Of a stretch of DNA of 41,013 nt, positions 31,700-40,132 are shown piece after piece; position 1 is the stretch's first letter, and each line of letters begins with the position of its first letter. The notes beneath the pieces were generated by a model. It ran no database searches. It saw nothing but the letters and a program-made list of their open reading frames with translations, and was not told the DNA's origin. Where the stretch lies: contig JBNLCM010000095.1 in NCBI GenBank assembly GCA_050303815.1, positions 1 through 41,013 of the forward strand. Reading direction: 5' to 3'. The stretch is from Cognatazoarcus sp050303815 (lineage in GTDB: Bacteria > Pseudomonadota > Gammaproteobacteria > Burkholderiales > Rhodocyclaceae). Made by a program: the position numbers and the translations under genes.

Positions 31700-32839
31700 C
31701 TACGAGACGATCGCCAGGTCGAAGACGCGCTCGATGGCCCACAGGCCGCCGACGGCGATCGCCGCGGACGACGCGGCCGGCATCAGCAGCCGGGCGAAGT
31801 GCCGCTGGCGACCGAGCACCAGCAGCACCATCGTGGCGGCGCTGACCACCAGCAGCTGACCGGCCTCGACACCGAGGTTGAAACCCAGCAGCGCGAGCGC
31901 GAAGCCCGTCGGCGGCAGCGACAGCCCGGCCAATACGTTGGCGAAACCGAAGCCGTGCACCAGGCCGAAGCCGAAGGCCAGTGCCGGTTCGGCGCCGGGC
32001 CAGCGCGGCCGCAGGTTGTGCAGCGCGGCCAGCACGATGCTGACGGCGATCATGGCTTCAACCCAGCGCGCCGGCAGGCGCACGATCTCGAGGCTGGCCA
32101 GCGCCAGCGTCACCGAGTGCGCGAGGGTGAACAGCGTCACCGTCTTGAGCAGCGGCAGCAGGGCGTCTCGTGGCGTGGTGACCAGACGCCAACCGCCGTC
32201 GGCGTCCCGGCGCAGCACCGCCGGCAGCATCAGGCAAAGCAGGAACAGCAAGTGGTCGTAGCCGATCAGGATGTGTTCGAAGCCGTCGCCAAAGAACGCC
32301 GTAACGATCGAGCCGTGTTCGCCCGCCAGCCGGCGCTCGCCGCCATTGGGGTCGAGCGACAGCGCCGTGATTTCACCGTTGCCGCCGTCGACGCGCATCA
32401 GGCCGCGGTGGGTGGGGTCGAGTCCGCCGAGCAGGCGGTAGTCGACACTGCGCAGCACGCCGCCCGGGCAGTGCAGCCGGGCGCCCAGCGCCAGGTAGTT
32501 GCCGTCGCTGCGGGGCTCGATGCCGAGCGGGTGCAGGGCGAACGAGCATTCGCCGCGGTTGAGTTGCAGCGCAGTGCCGGCATGGGACGCGATCTCGGGC
32601 AGACGGACGCGCACCTCGCCCCAGCGCAATCGGCGGTCGCCGTCGGCGTCGAGTGTCAGCGCCAGGTCGAGGTCGCGCAAGGCGATATCCCAGCGCAGTT
32701 CGGCCTCGCCGTCGCGCAGTGGGCCGACCGTCAGGTAGCTGTCGCTGGCCTTGTGGGCGAACGCGATTGCCGGCAGCAGCGCCAGCGTAAGCGCGACCGC
32801 CACCGCAAGCCGTTCAACGCAGCGCTTCGACGCGGGCAT
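31700..32839 (-). CDS. HupE/UreJ-like membrane protein with periplasmic domain and EF-hand-like loop
   Basis: A 379-residue protein. The signal peptide is residues about 1-28 (ERLAVAVALTLALLPAIAFAHK). The N-terminal extracytoplasmic region (about 29-175) includes DADGDRRLRWGE (64-75), which fits a 12-residue EF-hand calcium loop. The C-terminal HupE/UreJ_2 domain (about 180-375) has six or so membrane helices with conserved His-rich motifs EHILIGYDHLLFLL, TLFTLAHSVTLALA and FGLVHGFGFANVL, which in HupE/UreJ relatives are linked to nickel or other metal transport. It is the last gene of the minus-strand run DUF4331-lipoprotein-TPR-HupE and overlaps the TPR gene by 26 bp. No hydrogenase or urease genes are near, so the metal and role are open. 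Confidence 0.88.
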   Translation of the reverse strand: MPASKRCVERLAVAVALTLALLPAIAFAHKASDSYLTVGPLRDGEAELRWDIALRDLDLALTLDADGDRRLRWGEVRVRLPEIASHAGTALQLNRGECSFALHPLGIEPRSDGNYLALGARLHCPGGVLRSVDYRLLGGLDPTHRGLMRVDGGNGEITALSLDPNGGERRLAGEHGSIVTAFFGDGFEHILIGYDHLLFLLCLMLPAVLRRDADGGWRLVTTPRDALLPLLKTVTLFTLAHSVTLALASLEIVRLPARWVEAMIAVSIVLAALHNLRPRWPGAEPALAFGFGLVHGFGFANVLAGLSLPPTGFALALLGFNLGVEAGQLLVVSAATMVLLVLGRQRHFARLLMPAASSAAIAVGGLWAIERVFDLAIVS

Positions 32840-33944
32840 CGCGTATCCCCAGGTCGGTCATCGTCGCGAGCAGTCGGCGCAGGCCGTCGTGGTCGCCGAG
32901 GGCGGCATGGGCCTGGGCGAGGATCAGCCAGTCCGCCGGTTCGCGCTGTCGGTCGAGGTTGCGGCGGGCGAGCCGGCGGGCTTTGCCGGCGTCGCCGGCG
33001 AGCGCCAGGGCATGGCGCGCGCGTTCGCGCAGGTGGCTGCCGTCGTCGCCCCGGGCGCTTGCGGCGTCGAAGCGATCGCCGAGTCGCCGCGCCAGCTCGA
33101 GGGCATCGTCGCGCCCGAGCGCCCGCGCCGCGATCGCCCGGCGCAACAACACGGCGTCGCCCGGCGGCATGCCGTCGAGCACGGATGCGGCCTCGGCAGG
33201 TCGCCGGCCAGCCAGCAACAGATCGGCCAGCGCCAGTCGCGCGAATGGCGTCGGGAACAGCGTCAGCGCTCGGCGGTAGTGGACCTCGGCGACGGCTGGC
33301 TCACCGGCGAGTTCGCAGGCCTGTGCCAGGCTGACCCGCAGCCACGCGCTCAGGGCCGCATTGCGGCTGCTGGCGAGCAGGCGCTCGAAGGCGACCCGGG
33401 CCGCATCGGTGTCGCCGCGCAGCGCCCGGTTTTCGGCCAGGCAGGCGGCGCCGTAGACCGGTTGTCCTGCGGCGGCGAGCCGTGCGCAGGCGGCGTCGGA
33501 TGCCGCGAGCCGACCCTGCACCCGCCGCACCGTGGCCAATGTCAGCCACCCCTGGGCCTGTCGCGGATCGCGGCCGAGGGCCGTCTGCAACAGCTTGGCC
33601 GCGCGCTCGAAGTCGTGCACGTGCTGCGCGACCGTCGCCTGCATGACGACGATGTCGAGCGGATCCCGTTGCGGCTGCCGCCAGGCTTGCAGCGCGCCCA
33701 GCGCCAGGCCGGCGAAGCGGGCATCGCCCTGTTCGCGGGCGGCTTCCAGATAGGCCCGGGCGGCCCGCAGTGCGTCGCGCGGCCCGGTCGCAACACGGCC
33801 CGCGTCTTGGACCGGACCGACACGCGCGGGCAGTTGCGCGACCACTGCATCGTCGTTGGTCGGCAGGGTCGGCGCCGCATGTCCCAAGGCGCTGAGACCC
33901 GCCCACAGCAGGGCGGGCGCCATCCCACGTCCGATCGGCCTCAT
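32814..33944 (-). CDS. Secreted tetratricopeptide-repeat protein
   Basis: A 376-residue protein starting MRPIGRGMAPALLWAGLSAL, a signal peptide with cleavage near GHA-AP. Helical repeats follow: DALRAARAYLEAAREQGDAR, DFERAAKLLQTALGRDPRQA, AWLRVSLAQACELAGEPAVA and EVHYRRALTLFPTPFARLAL, typical of TPR solenoids for protein-protein contacts in the periplasm. The ATG (complement of 33942-33944) overlaps the stop of the lipoprotein gene; the frame is open further upstream, but that would cover the lipoprotein. The partner is unknown; the conserved neighbours suggest assembly with the DUF4331 and HupE/UreJ-like proteins. Confidence 0.85.
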   Translation of the reverse strand: MRPIGRGMAPALLWAGLSALGHAAPTLPTNDDAVVAQLPARVGPVQDAGRVATGPRDALRAARAYLEAAREQGDARFAGLALGALQAWRQPQRDPLDIVVMQATVAQHVHDFERAAKLLQTALGRDPRQAQGWLTLATVRRVQGRLAASDAACARLAAAGQPVYGAACLAENRALRGDTDAARVAFERLLASSRNAALSAWLRVSLAQACELAGEPAVAEVHYRRALTLFPTPFARLALADLLLAGRRPAEAASVLDGMPPGDAVLLRRAIAARALGRDDALELARRLGDRFDAASARGDDGSHLRERARHALALAGDAGKARRLARRNLDRQREPADWLILAQAHAALGDHDGLRRLLATMTDLGIRDARVEALR

Positions 33945-34198
33945 AGCGCCGTCGGCTCTTCGGTGTCGCTGGTGGGCGCGGTGAATGCGCTGAGGTCCAC
34001 CGCCGGCGTGGTGTCGCTCTGGTCGGCGACGATCTGCTGCAGGTAGCCGATGAAGCCATTCACCGAGGCTGCCGCCGAGGCCGGTGGTTGGCCCGCCTGG
34101 GGCAGGGCCGGGTCCTTGTCGCCACCGCCTCCACCGCCGCACCCGCCCAGGGCGAGCGCGGCGAGCGCGGCAACGAACGCATGTTGGCTGGTTCGCAT
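33941..34198 (-). CDS. Small lipoprotein
   Basis: An 85-residue protein: MRTSQHAFVAALAALALGGC with lipobox LGGC, then a GGGGGG linker. The mature part is low in complexity, with one helix (VNGFIGYLQQIVADQS) and an acidic/Thr tail (SDTEEPTAL). It is probably an inner- or outer-membrane-anchored adaptor. The stop overlaps the TPR start and the gene is 13 bp after the DUF4331 gene, so it belongs to the same operon. No family was recognised. Confidence 0.75.
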   Translation of the reverse strand: MRTSQHAFVAALAALALGGCGGGGGGDKDPALPQAGQPPASAAASVNGFIGYLQQIVADQSDTTPAVDLSAFTAPTSDTEEPTAL

Positions 34199-34211
34199 GC
34201 CGTCGCCCTCC

Positions 34212-35702
34212 TCAGTCGGAACCCGCGATCGGGGTCTGCAGGTACGGGAAGCCGTTCGTGAACTGGCCGGCGTGCTGGGCCACGCCGTCGGTGAGCGGCG
34301 CGCCACCGACCGGCGCGTCCGTCGGCCGGCAGCCGACCTGCAGGCTGTCGCCGTCTCCGGTGGCGACGCACAACGCTCCCATCGCCACCCGCAGCGCCGC
34401 ATCGACCACGTCGTCGCCCGGCCGGCGCCCGTTCGGGAAGCCCGCCAGATCACCGCCGAGCACGCCCAGGTTGTGCTGCGACTCGGCCGGAGTCGGCTCG
34501 ACGGCGGTATTCAGACGCAGCATCTCGGACGGTGTGACGACGGTCGGCTGGTTCACGCCGTGGACGCCGGTGAGGAAGGCGGCGATCAGATCGTTGCGCG
34601 GAAAGTTGGTCGGCGCCGGCACCGAGAACAGCAGTTCGAGCAGGGCCGGCAGGGTCGGGTTGGTGACGTAGTCGGCAAACTGACCGTCGTCGGCGGGCTG
34701 CGAGCCGTTGAAGCCGTCCTTGTCGCCGAGTCCGATCACCACTTCGTTGACCAGCGGCATGCCAAGCCGCGAGACCTGGACCCACGCACCGCCATTGCGA
34801 TCGTTCCGCTGGTGTCCGCGGCCCGGGCGTGGCGCCAGCAGCCGGCCCTGGCGCAGGCTGGCGGTGGTCCAGGCGCCGATCACCGGGTCGCCGCCGCGCA
34901 GGCAGTCGATCGCGATCTCCAGCGCCAGCGTCGTTACGTTCTTGTCGTCGATGGTGTTGGGGGCTGCGTCCGCGGGTCCGAGCGGGTCGAGATTGACGAG
35001 ATCGAAGATCTTGCCGAGATTGACCGCGAACGGATCCTTGCGTTGGCCGACGAACAACCGCGCCGGCGTCGCACAGCCCGGCACCGAGACCTCGTACAGA
35101 TGTTGCATCGCGTAGTCGGCGTATTGCCCGCCGCCGCCGAAGGTCTTGTCGCCGATGTTGTCCACCGGCTTGTCGAAGCGCGTCGCGCCGGCGAGACTGG
35201 TCAGCGGTTCACGCCGGCCCGAGCGGCGGTCGCCATACACGACGTCCACCGTGTAGGTCTCGCGCAGGTTGGACGCCGCCGGATTGACGCCCGACAGCGG
35301 TCCGGCCTGCACCAGCGGGATCGCCACCTGCTTGCCGCCGACGTCGAGGGCGATGCCCTGCAGTTCATTGTCGAAGCGGAACTGGAAGCTGATGTCCTCG
35401 CGGGCGTCGCCGTCCTGGTCCACATGGATCTCGTAGAGGGCGTCCGGATCCATCGGGAAGTAGTTGGGGCCGCCGTAGGCGTCCTGCAGCGGCTGATAGT
35501 TGGCGATCAGGGTCACGAAGTCGCCGCGGCCGGGCTCATAGCTGCGGAACATGTAGAAGTCGGTGCCGTCGACCTTAGGCGCGGTGGTGATGAACGGCGC
35601 CTCGCGGTGGCTCGATGCCTGGACGGCGGTCGTGGCCAGCGCGGTCGACAGCGCGAACAGGGCGCGGCGGCGCCAGCGGGTGGGGGTTTGGCTCGGTCTC
35701 AT
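34212..35702 (-). CDS. DUF4331 family secreted protein
   Basis: A 496-residue protein. The signal peptide is residues about 1-29 (RRRALFALSTALATTAVQA). The mature protein starts SSHREAPFIT, the hallmark of DUF4331, then DGTDFYMFRSYEPGR and a DxDxD loop, HVDQDGDAREDISF, that could bind calcium. Later segments include TIDDKNVTTLALEIAIDCL, GRQGRLLAPRPGRG-like sequence and FPNGRRPGDDVVDAALRVAM, the last typical of the family C-terminus. The biochemical function of DUF4331 is not established. It is the first gene of a four-gene minus-strand operon, divergent from an ECF sigma/cupin pair that probably regulates it. The ATG is complementary to 35700-35702, with AGGGAGA upstream. Confidence 0.9.
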   Translation of the reverse strand: MRPSQTPTRWRRRALFALSTALATTAVQASSHREAPFITTAPKVDGTDFYMFRSYEPGRGDFVTLIANYQPLQDAYGGPNYFPMDPDALYEIHVDQDGDAREDISFQFRFDNELQGIALDVGGKQVAIPLVQAGPLSGVNPAASNLRETYTVDVVYGDRRSGRREPLTSLAGATRFDKPVDNIGDKTFGGGGQYADYAMQHLYEVSVPGCATPARLFVGQRKDPFAVNLGKIFDLVNLDPLGPADAAPNTIDDKNVTTLALEIAIDCLRGGDPVIGAWTTASLRQGRLLAPRPGRGHQRNDRNGGAWVQVSRLGMPLVNEVVIGLGDKDGFNGSQPADDGQFADYVTNPTLPALLELLFSVPAPTNFPRNDLIAAFLTGVHGVNQPTVVTPSEMLRLNTAVEPTPAESQHNLGVLGGDLAGFPNGRRPGDDVVDAALRVAMGALCVATGDGDSLQVGCRPTDAPVGGAPLTDGVAQHAGQFTNGFPYLQTPIAGSD

Positions 35703-35794
35703 GGTCTCTCCCTGGCTTGGGTCGGCATGGCGAGCGCCCGGCACTGCGGCACCCGCGTCGCGGCAGCACCGGAAGTGGCGCTGCTTGTGCCCGA

Positions 35795-35886
35795 TACGAG
35801 CGCCGTGGGCGGACTGGATGCATCGAGCCGGAAGAATTCGGCGCATCGAAGCCCGGCTGCATCCAGATCGCCGATCCGTGCGTAGA
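35795..35886. promoter_or_regulatory. Paired divergent ECF-type promoters
   Basis: On the plus strand TGCATCC (35858-35864) is followed after 16 bp by CGTAGA (35881-35886), 30 bp before the sigma gene ATG. On the minus strand TGCATCC (complement of 35816-35822) is followed after 17 bp by CGTATC (CGTA = complement of 35795-35798), toward the DUF4331 gene. The two -35 elements extend to TGCATCCAG and form a perfect 9-bp inverted repeat (35814-35822 and 35858-35866), with GCCGG/CCGGC complementarity inside. CGT-type -10 elements are common for ECF sigma factors. Autoregulation plus control of the divergent operon is inferred. Confidence 0.6.
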
Positions 35887-35916
35887 CCGGCAAGAGGAGT
35901 GGCGGAAGAGACCGAC

Positions 35917-36516
35917 ATGAGCGAAGCCGCGACGCGGACCCTGGACCAGGCCGATCTCGATCGACTGATCGGGCGCATGGCCGGTGGCGACGAGCAGGCG
36001 CTGGGCGAGTTCTACGATCTGACGGTGGCGCGGGTACACGGCCTGGTGCTGCGCATCGTCGGCGAGGCGATGCTGGCGGAGGAGGTGGTCGAGGACGTGT
36101 TCTTCGCGGCGTGGCAGCAGGCATCGCGCTTCGATCCGGCCCGCGGGCGGCCGCTCGGCTGGCTGCTGGTGATGGCCCGCAGCCGCGCCCTCGATGCGCT
36201 GCGTCGCCGAGACGGTGCGATCTGCCATCCGCAACCGTCGGAGCTTGCCGGCGAAACCCTGGTCGCCGCAGCCGAGGTGCCGGAGCTGCTGGATGTCGCG
36301 CGGGATCACCAGCGCCTGCACGAGGCGCTGCTCCAGCTCGGGGCGCTGCCGCGGCAGCTGGTGGCGCTGGCCTTCTTCCGCGGGCTGTCGCACGAGGAGA
36401 TCGCCCGGCAATCGAGCTTGCCGCTGGGAACCGTCAAGTCACACATCCGGCGCGCGCTGTCGACGTTGAAGACCGCGTTGCTGACCGGGACACAGGGGAG
36501 TGCACGCGCGTCATGA
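35917..36516 (+). CDS. ECF sigma factor (partner of cupin anti-sigma)
   Basis: A 199-residue sigma-70 family protein without region 1 or 3. Region 2 (about residues 25-95) has EQALGEFYDLTVARVHGLVL, AEEVVEDVFFAAWQQASRFD and PLGWLLVMARSRALDALRRR. Region 4 (about 130-190) has ALPRQLVALAFFRGLSHEEI, ARQSSLPLGTVKSHIRRALS. The pairing with a ChrR-like cupin protein resembles the RpoE-ChrR type (ECF11-like), which responds to singlet oxygen or organic hydroperoxide in Rhodobacter. The start at 35917 is preceded by GGAAGAG; the stop overlaps the cupin gene ATG. Confidence 0.93.
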   Translation: MSEAATRTLDQADLDRLIGRMAGGDEQALGEFYDLTVARVHGLVLRIVGEAMLAEEVVEDVFFAAWQQASRFDPARGRPLGWLLVMARSRALDALRRRDGAICHPQPSELAGETLVAAAEVPELLDVARDHQRLHEALLQLGALPRQLVALAFFRGLSHEEIARQSSLPLGTVKSHIRRALSTLKTALLTGTQGSARAS

Positions 36517-37328
36517 GCAAATCGAATCCCTTGGATCCCGAGGACCGGGACGAAACCGTGGAGCGGGCATTGTCCGAAGCGCTGGCACCGATCCCCCTGG
36601 ACGCATCGCGCAGCGCATCGCTGCGTGGCCGGCTGCTGGCCCGCGCGGCCAGGACGCGCGAGGCCGGTGAAGGCTTCATCCGGGTGGTGCTGTCGCAGGC
36701 CGACTGGCAGCGCATGCTGCCCGGCGTGCGGGTCCATCAGCTCGATCCGCAACGGCGGGCGGTCATGATCGAGCTTGCGCCCGGTGCCTCGCTGCCCTTC
36801 CACCGCCATCACGAGAACGAGGAGTGCGTGGTGCTGCGCGGCGACGTGCGCCTCGGCGAGATCGTCGTGCATCCGGGCGACTACCATCGGGCGCCGGCCG
36901 ACAGCCGACATGGTCGGGTAAGCAGCCGCGACGGCGCGCTGTTCTACCTGCGGGGTACGCCGATCGGCCACCCGGCCGAAGCGCTGCGCGATCTGGTGAC
37001 CGCGCTCGTTCCGGGCGATGGCGAGCCGGCGTTGACGATCCGGGCCGGCGACGACGGCTGGCAGGCGCGCGGCGACGGTGTCGATGCCCGGACCTTGTAT
37101 CGCGGCGAGGACGGGCGCTCGGAGATGCTGCGCATCGCGCCCGGTACCCGGCTGTCCGGTGCTCTGCCGGCACTCGGTGACGAATGCCTGCTGGTGCAGG
37201 GGGATCTCGGTGTCGACGACTGGGCGATGCAACCCGGCGACTACCAGCGCAGCGTCGGCGGCGGTGCCGGCCACAGCGAACTGGCGAGCCGCGGCGGCGC
37301 GCTGCTGTTCGTACGGGCGGCGCACTGA
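36513..37328 (+). CDS. ChrR-like cupin anti-sigma factor
   Basis: A 271-residue protein. The N-terminal helical part (residues 1-50) is probably the sigma-binding region. The first cupin (about 75-150) has the metal ligands PFHRHHENEECVVLRGDVRL and the second motif HPGDYHRAP. The second cupin (about 180-270), SEMLRIAPGTRLSGALPALG and ECLLVQGDLGVDDWAMQPGD, has lost the His ligands. Rhodobacter ChrR binds zinc in its N-terminal domain through a His/Cys set; no HxxxCxxC motif is visible here, so sensing probably depends on the cupin metal site. The ATG overlaps the sigma gene stop, indicating coupled synthesis. Anti-sigma function is inferred from architecture and position. Confidence 0.85.
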   Translation: MSKSNPLDPEDRDETVERALSEALAPIPLDASRSASLRGRLLARAARTREAGEGFIRVVLSQADWQRMLPGVRVHQLDPQRRAVMIELAPGASLPFHRHHENEECVVLRGDVRLGEIVVHPGDYHRAPADSRHGRVSSRDGALFYLRGTPIGHPAEALRDLVTALVPGDGEPALTIRAGDDGWQARGDGVDARTLYRGEDGRSEMLRIAPGTRLSGALPALGDECLLVQGDLGVDDWAMQPGDYQRSVGGGAGHSELASRGGALLFVRAAH

Positions 37329-37566
37329 GCTGCCGGCCCCGGCAATTTCCGCAACCGGACGAGCATCGCGCCGGCCTCGTGGCCGCCGGACCGGTGGAGG
37401 ACGGGATCGAGTCGCTTTCGCGGCCGGCAGCGAGTCTTGCGCGGCGCTCGGGCAACCGGCAGTGCAAAGCGCAGACAGCGAGCATGCAGTCCCCGCATCG
37501 ACGCCCCTGCCCGATCCACCTCGCACTACAATCGAAAGCGCTTGCACGTTGGAGGGGAGATTCAGG
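37329..37566. other. Intergenic region before frdA
   Basis: No gene is supported. TACAAT (37527-37532) is a fair -10, but no good -35 is found at the right distance and no FNR-type box was found. GGAGGGGAG (37551-37559) is a strong Shine-Dalgarno and decides the GTG start of frdA at 37567. Confidence 0.45.
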
Positions 37567-39372
37567 GTGGAAGTCTTCAGGGCGGATGTGGCCATCGTGG
37601 GTGCGGGCGGGGCCGGTTTGCGGGCGGCGATCGCGGTGGCGGAAGCGGACCCGGAGTTGCGCATTGCGTTGATCTCCAAGGTGTATCCGATGCGCAGCCA
37701 TACCGTGGCGGCGGAAGGCGGGTCGGCGGCGGTGACGCAGGCGCACGACAGCCTGGAACACCACTTCAACGACACCGTGGGCGGCGGCGACTGGCTGTGC
37801 GAGCAGGACGTGGTCGAGTATTTCGTCGCCCAATGCCCGGAAGAGATGGTCCAGTTGGAGCACTGGGGCTGCCCCTGGAGCCGCAAGCCGGACGGGCACG
37901 TCAACGTGCGCGCGTTCGGCGGCATGAAGATCGAGCGCACCTGGTTCGCGGCCGACAAGACCGGCTTCCACATGCTGCACACGCTGCTCCAGACCTCGAT
38001 CAAATACCCCTCGATCAAGCGCTTCGACGAGCATTTCTGCGTCGACCTGGTGGTCGAGGACGGCCGCGTGCAGGGCGCGGTGGTGATCGAGACCGCCTCC
38101 GGCCGATTCACGCTGGTCGAGGCGCGCGCGGTGATCATCGCCACCGGCGGCGCCGGCCGCGTGTTTCGCGAGAACACCAACGGCGGCATCGTCACCGGCG
38201 ACGGCATGGCGCTGGCCTACCGGCACGGCGTGCCCTTGCGCGACATGGAGTTCGTGCAATACCACCCGACCTGCATGCCGGGTACCGGGCTGTTGTTCAC
38301 CGAGGCCTGCCGCGGCGAAGGCGGCCTGCTGCTGAACAAGGACGGCTACCGCTACCTGCAGGACTACGGCCTGGGCCCGCCCGAGGACAAGCCGCGCAAC
38401 AAGTTCATGGAGCTCGGCCCGCGCGACCGGCTGAGCCAGGCGTTCTGGTACGAGCAGCAGAAGGGCCGCACGATCGAGGGCCCCTACGGCTCGGTGGTGC
38501 ATCTCGACCTGCGCCACCTGGGCGAAGCCTACCTGCTCGAACGGCTGCCGCAGATCTACGAGCTGGCGGAGGAATTCCTCGGCGTCGATCCGGCCGAGTC
38601 GCCGATCCCGGTGCGCCCGGCGGTGCATTACACGATGGGCGGGATCCTCGTCGACGGGCGCTGCGCGGCACCGCTGGCCGGCCTCTACGCGGCCGGCGAG
38701 TGCTCCAGCGTCGGCATCCACGGCGCCAACCGGCTGGGCTCCAACTCGCTCGCCGAGCTGTGCGTGTTCGGCAAGGTGGCCGGGCTCGAGGCGGCACGCT
38801 ATGCCAAGTCGGTGGCCCCGGGAAACTCCGCGACGCTGCTGAAGCAGGCCGAGGCGGCCGAGCAGCGCGCATGCGCGCTGGTGACCCGCAGCGACGGCAC
38901 CGAGCGCATCGCCACGCTGCGCAAGGAGATGGCGCAGAGCATGGAGGACGGCTGCGGCATCTACCGCCTCGGCAAGAGCATGCAGGCCACCTGCGACAAG
39001 ATCGACGAGCTGCGCGAGCGCTTCAGGAAGGTGAACGTCGAGGACAAGTCGAGCGTCTGGAACAGCGAGTGGCTGCTCGCCATCGAGCTCGGCTACCAGC
39101 TCGACGTGGCGCAGGCGATGGCCTACTCGGCGATCGAGCGCAAGGAATCGCGCGGCGCCCACCAGCGCCTGGACGGCTTCGAGGCACGCGACGACGAGAA
39201 TTTCCTCAAGCACTCGCAGGCCCACTACGCCGGCGACGGCGCACCGCGCATCGACTATGGCGAGGTCAGGATCACCAGGTCCCCGCCCGGCACGCGTGCC
39301 TACGGCGCGGCCGGCGTCAAGGCGGACGAGGAAAGAAAGGCGGCACGGAACAGGAGCGCATCCGATGTCTGA
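37567..39372 (+). CDS. frdA: Fumarate reductase flavoprotein subunit
   Basis: A 601-residue flavoprotein starting at GTG with a strong Shine-Dalgarno 7 bp upstream. It has the FAD-binding ADVAIVGAGGAGLRAAIAVA near residue 7, RSHTVAAEGGSAAV with the His that carries covalent FAD, and active-site segments EFVQYHPTCMPG, FTEACRGEGG, RPAVHYTMGGI and HGANRLGSNSLAELCVFG. The four-gene order frdABCD and the two small anchor subunits match the E. coli-type quinol:fumarate reductase rather than succinate dehydrogenase with heme-bearing SdhC/D. It reduces fumarate with electrons from FrdB, or may run in reverse as a succinate oxidase. The C-terminal tail (about 575-601) is charged. It overlaps frdB by 8 bp. 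Confidence 0.93.
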   Translation: MEVFRADVAIVGAGGAGLRAAIAVAEADPELRIALISKVYPMRSHTVAAEGGSAAVTQAHDSLEHHFNDTVGGGDWLCEQDVVEYFVAQCPEEMVQLEHWGCPWSRKPDGHVNVRAFGGMKIERTWFAADKTGFHMLHTLLQTSIKYPSIKRFDEHFCVDLVVEDGRVQGAVVIETASGRFTLVEARAVIIATGGAGRVFRENTNGGIVTGDGMALAYRHGVPLRDMEFVQYHPTCMPGTGLLFTEACRGEGGLLLNKDGYRYLQDYGLGPPEDKPRNKFMELGPRDRLSQAFWYEQQKGRTIEGPYGSVVHLDLRHLGEAYLLERLPQIYELAEEFLGVDPAESPIPVRPAVHYTMGGILVDGRCAAPLAGLYAAGECSSVGIHGANRLGSNSLAELCVFGKVAGLEAARYAKSVAPGNSATLLKQAEAAEQRACALVTRSDGTERIATLRKEMAQSMEDGCGIYRLGKSMQATCDKIDELRERFRKVNVEDKSSVWNSEWLLAIELGYQLDVAQAMAYSAIERKESRGAHQRLDGFEARDDENFLKHSQAHYAGDGAPRIDYGEVRITRSPPGTRAYGAAGVKADEERKAARNRSASDV

Positions 39373-40132
39373 GACGACCAGTGGGGCCGAGAAGACGATC
39401 GAGATCGCGGTGCTGCGCTACCGCCCCGAGCAGGACCAGGCGCCCTTCCTGCAGACCTTCCGAGTACCGTTCACCGACGACATGTCGGTGCTGCAGGGCC
39501 TGCAATACATCAAGGACTACCTCGACGGCAGCCTGAGCTTCCGCTGGTCGTGCCGGATGGCAATCTGCGGCAGCTGCGGGATGATGGTGAACGGCAAGCC
39601 GAGCCTGTCGTGCAAGACCTTTCTGCGCGACTTCTACCCGGATCGCGTCACGGTCGAGGCGCTGGCGCACTTCCCGATCGAGCGCGACCTGGTGATCGTG
39701 ATGGACGACTTCATCGAAAAGTTGGAGCGCATCCAGCCCTACATCATCCCGAAGACGCCGCGCACGCTGGCCGAGGGCGAATACCTGCAGACCCCGGCCG
39801 AGCGCGACCTGTTCGAGCAGTTCTCGTCCTGCATCAACTGCATGCTGTGCTACGCGGCCTGCCCGCAGTACGGGCTCAATCCCGAGTTCCTCGGCCCCGG
39901 CATCACGGCCCTGCTGCACCGCTACAACCTCGACAGCCGCGACGGCGGCAAGGCGCAGCGCATGCCGCTGGTGCACGCCGAAGAGGGTGTCTTCAACTGC
40001 ACCGCGGTCGGCTACTGCTCCGAGGTGTGCCCGAAGAAGGTCGATCCGGCCAACGCGGTGAACGTGAACAAGAGCGAGAGCGCGGTGGACTACTTCCTGC
40101 GCTTCGTCGCGCCGAAAGGAGCCGCCGAATGA
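39365..40132 (+). CDS. frdB: Fumarate reductase iron-sulfur subunit
   Basis: A 255-residue protein carrying three clusters: [2Fe-2S] CRMAICGSCGMMVNGKPSLSC in the N-terminal ferredoxin domain, [4Fe-4S] CINCMLCYAACP, and [3Fe-4S] CTAVGYCSEVCPKKV. It passes electrons between the membrane quinol and FrdA. The ATG at 39365 lies inside the end of frdA, and the stop overlaps the frdC ATG. Confidence 0.95.
   Translation: MSETTSGAEKTIEIAVLRYRPEQDQAPFLQTFRVPFTDDMSVLQGLQYIKDYLDGSLSFRWSCRMAICGSCGMMVNGKPSLSCKTFLRDFYPDRVTVEALAHFPIERDLVIVMDDFIEKLERIQPYIIPKTPRTLAEGEYLQTPAERDLFEQFSSCINCMLCYAACPQYGLNPEFLGPGITALLHRYNLDSRDGGKAQRMPLVHAEEGVFNCTAVGYCSEVCPKKVDPANAVNVNKSESAVDYFLRFVAPKGAAE

Noticed and set aside
31538..35885. 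Long plus-strand open frames across the HupE/TPR/DUF4331 region
   Set aside because: They lie opposite well-supported minus-strand genes with signal peptides and family motifs and have shadow-type composition.
37329..37566. FNR box in front of frdA
   Set aside because: No TTGAT-N4-ATCAA-like sequence was found here despite the expectation for an anaerobic enzyme.
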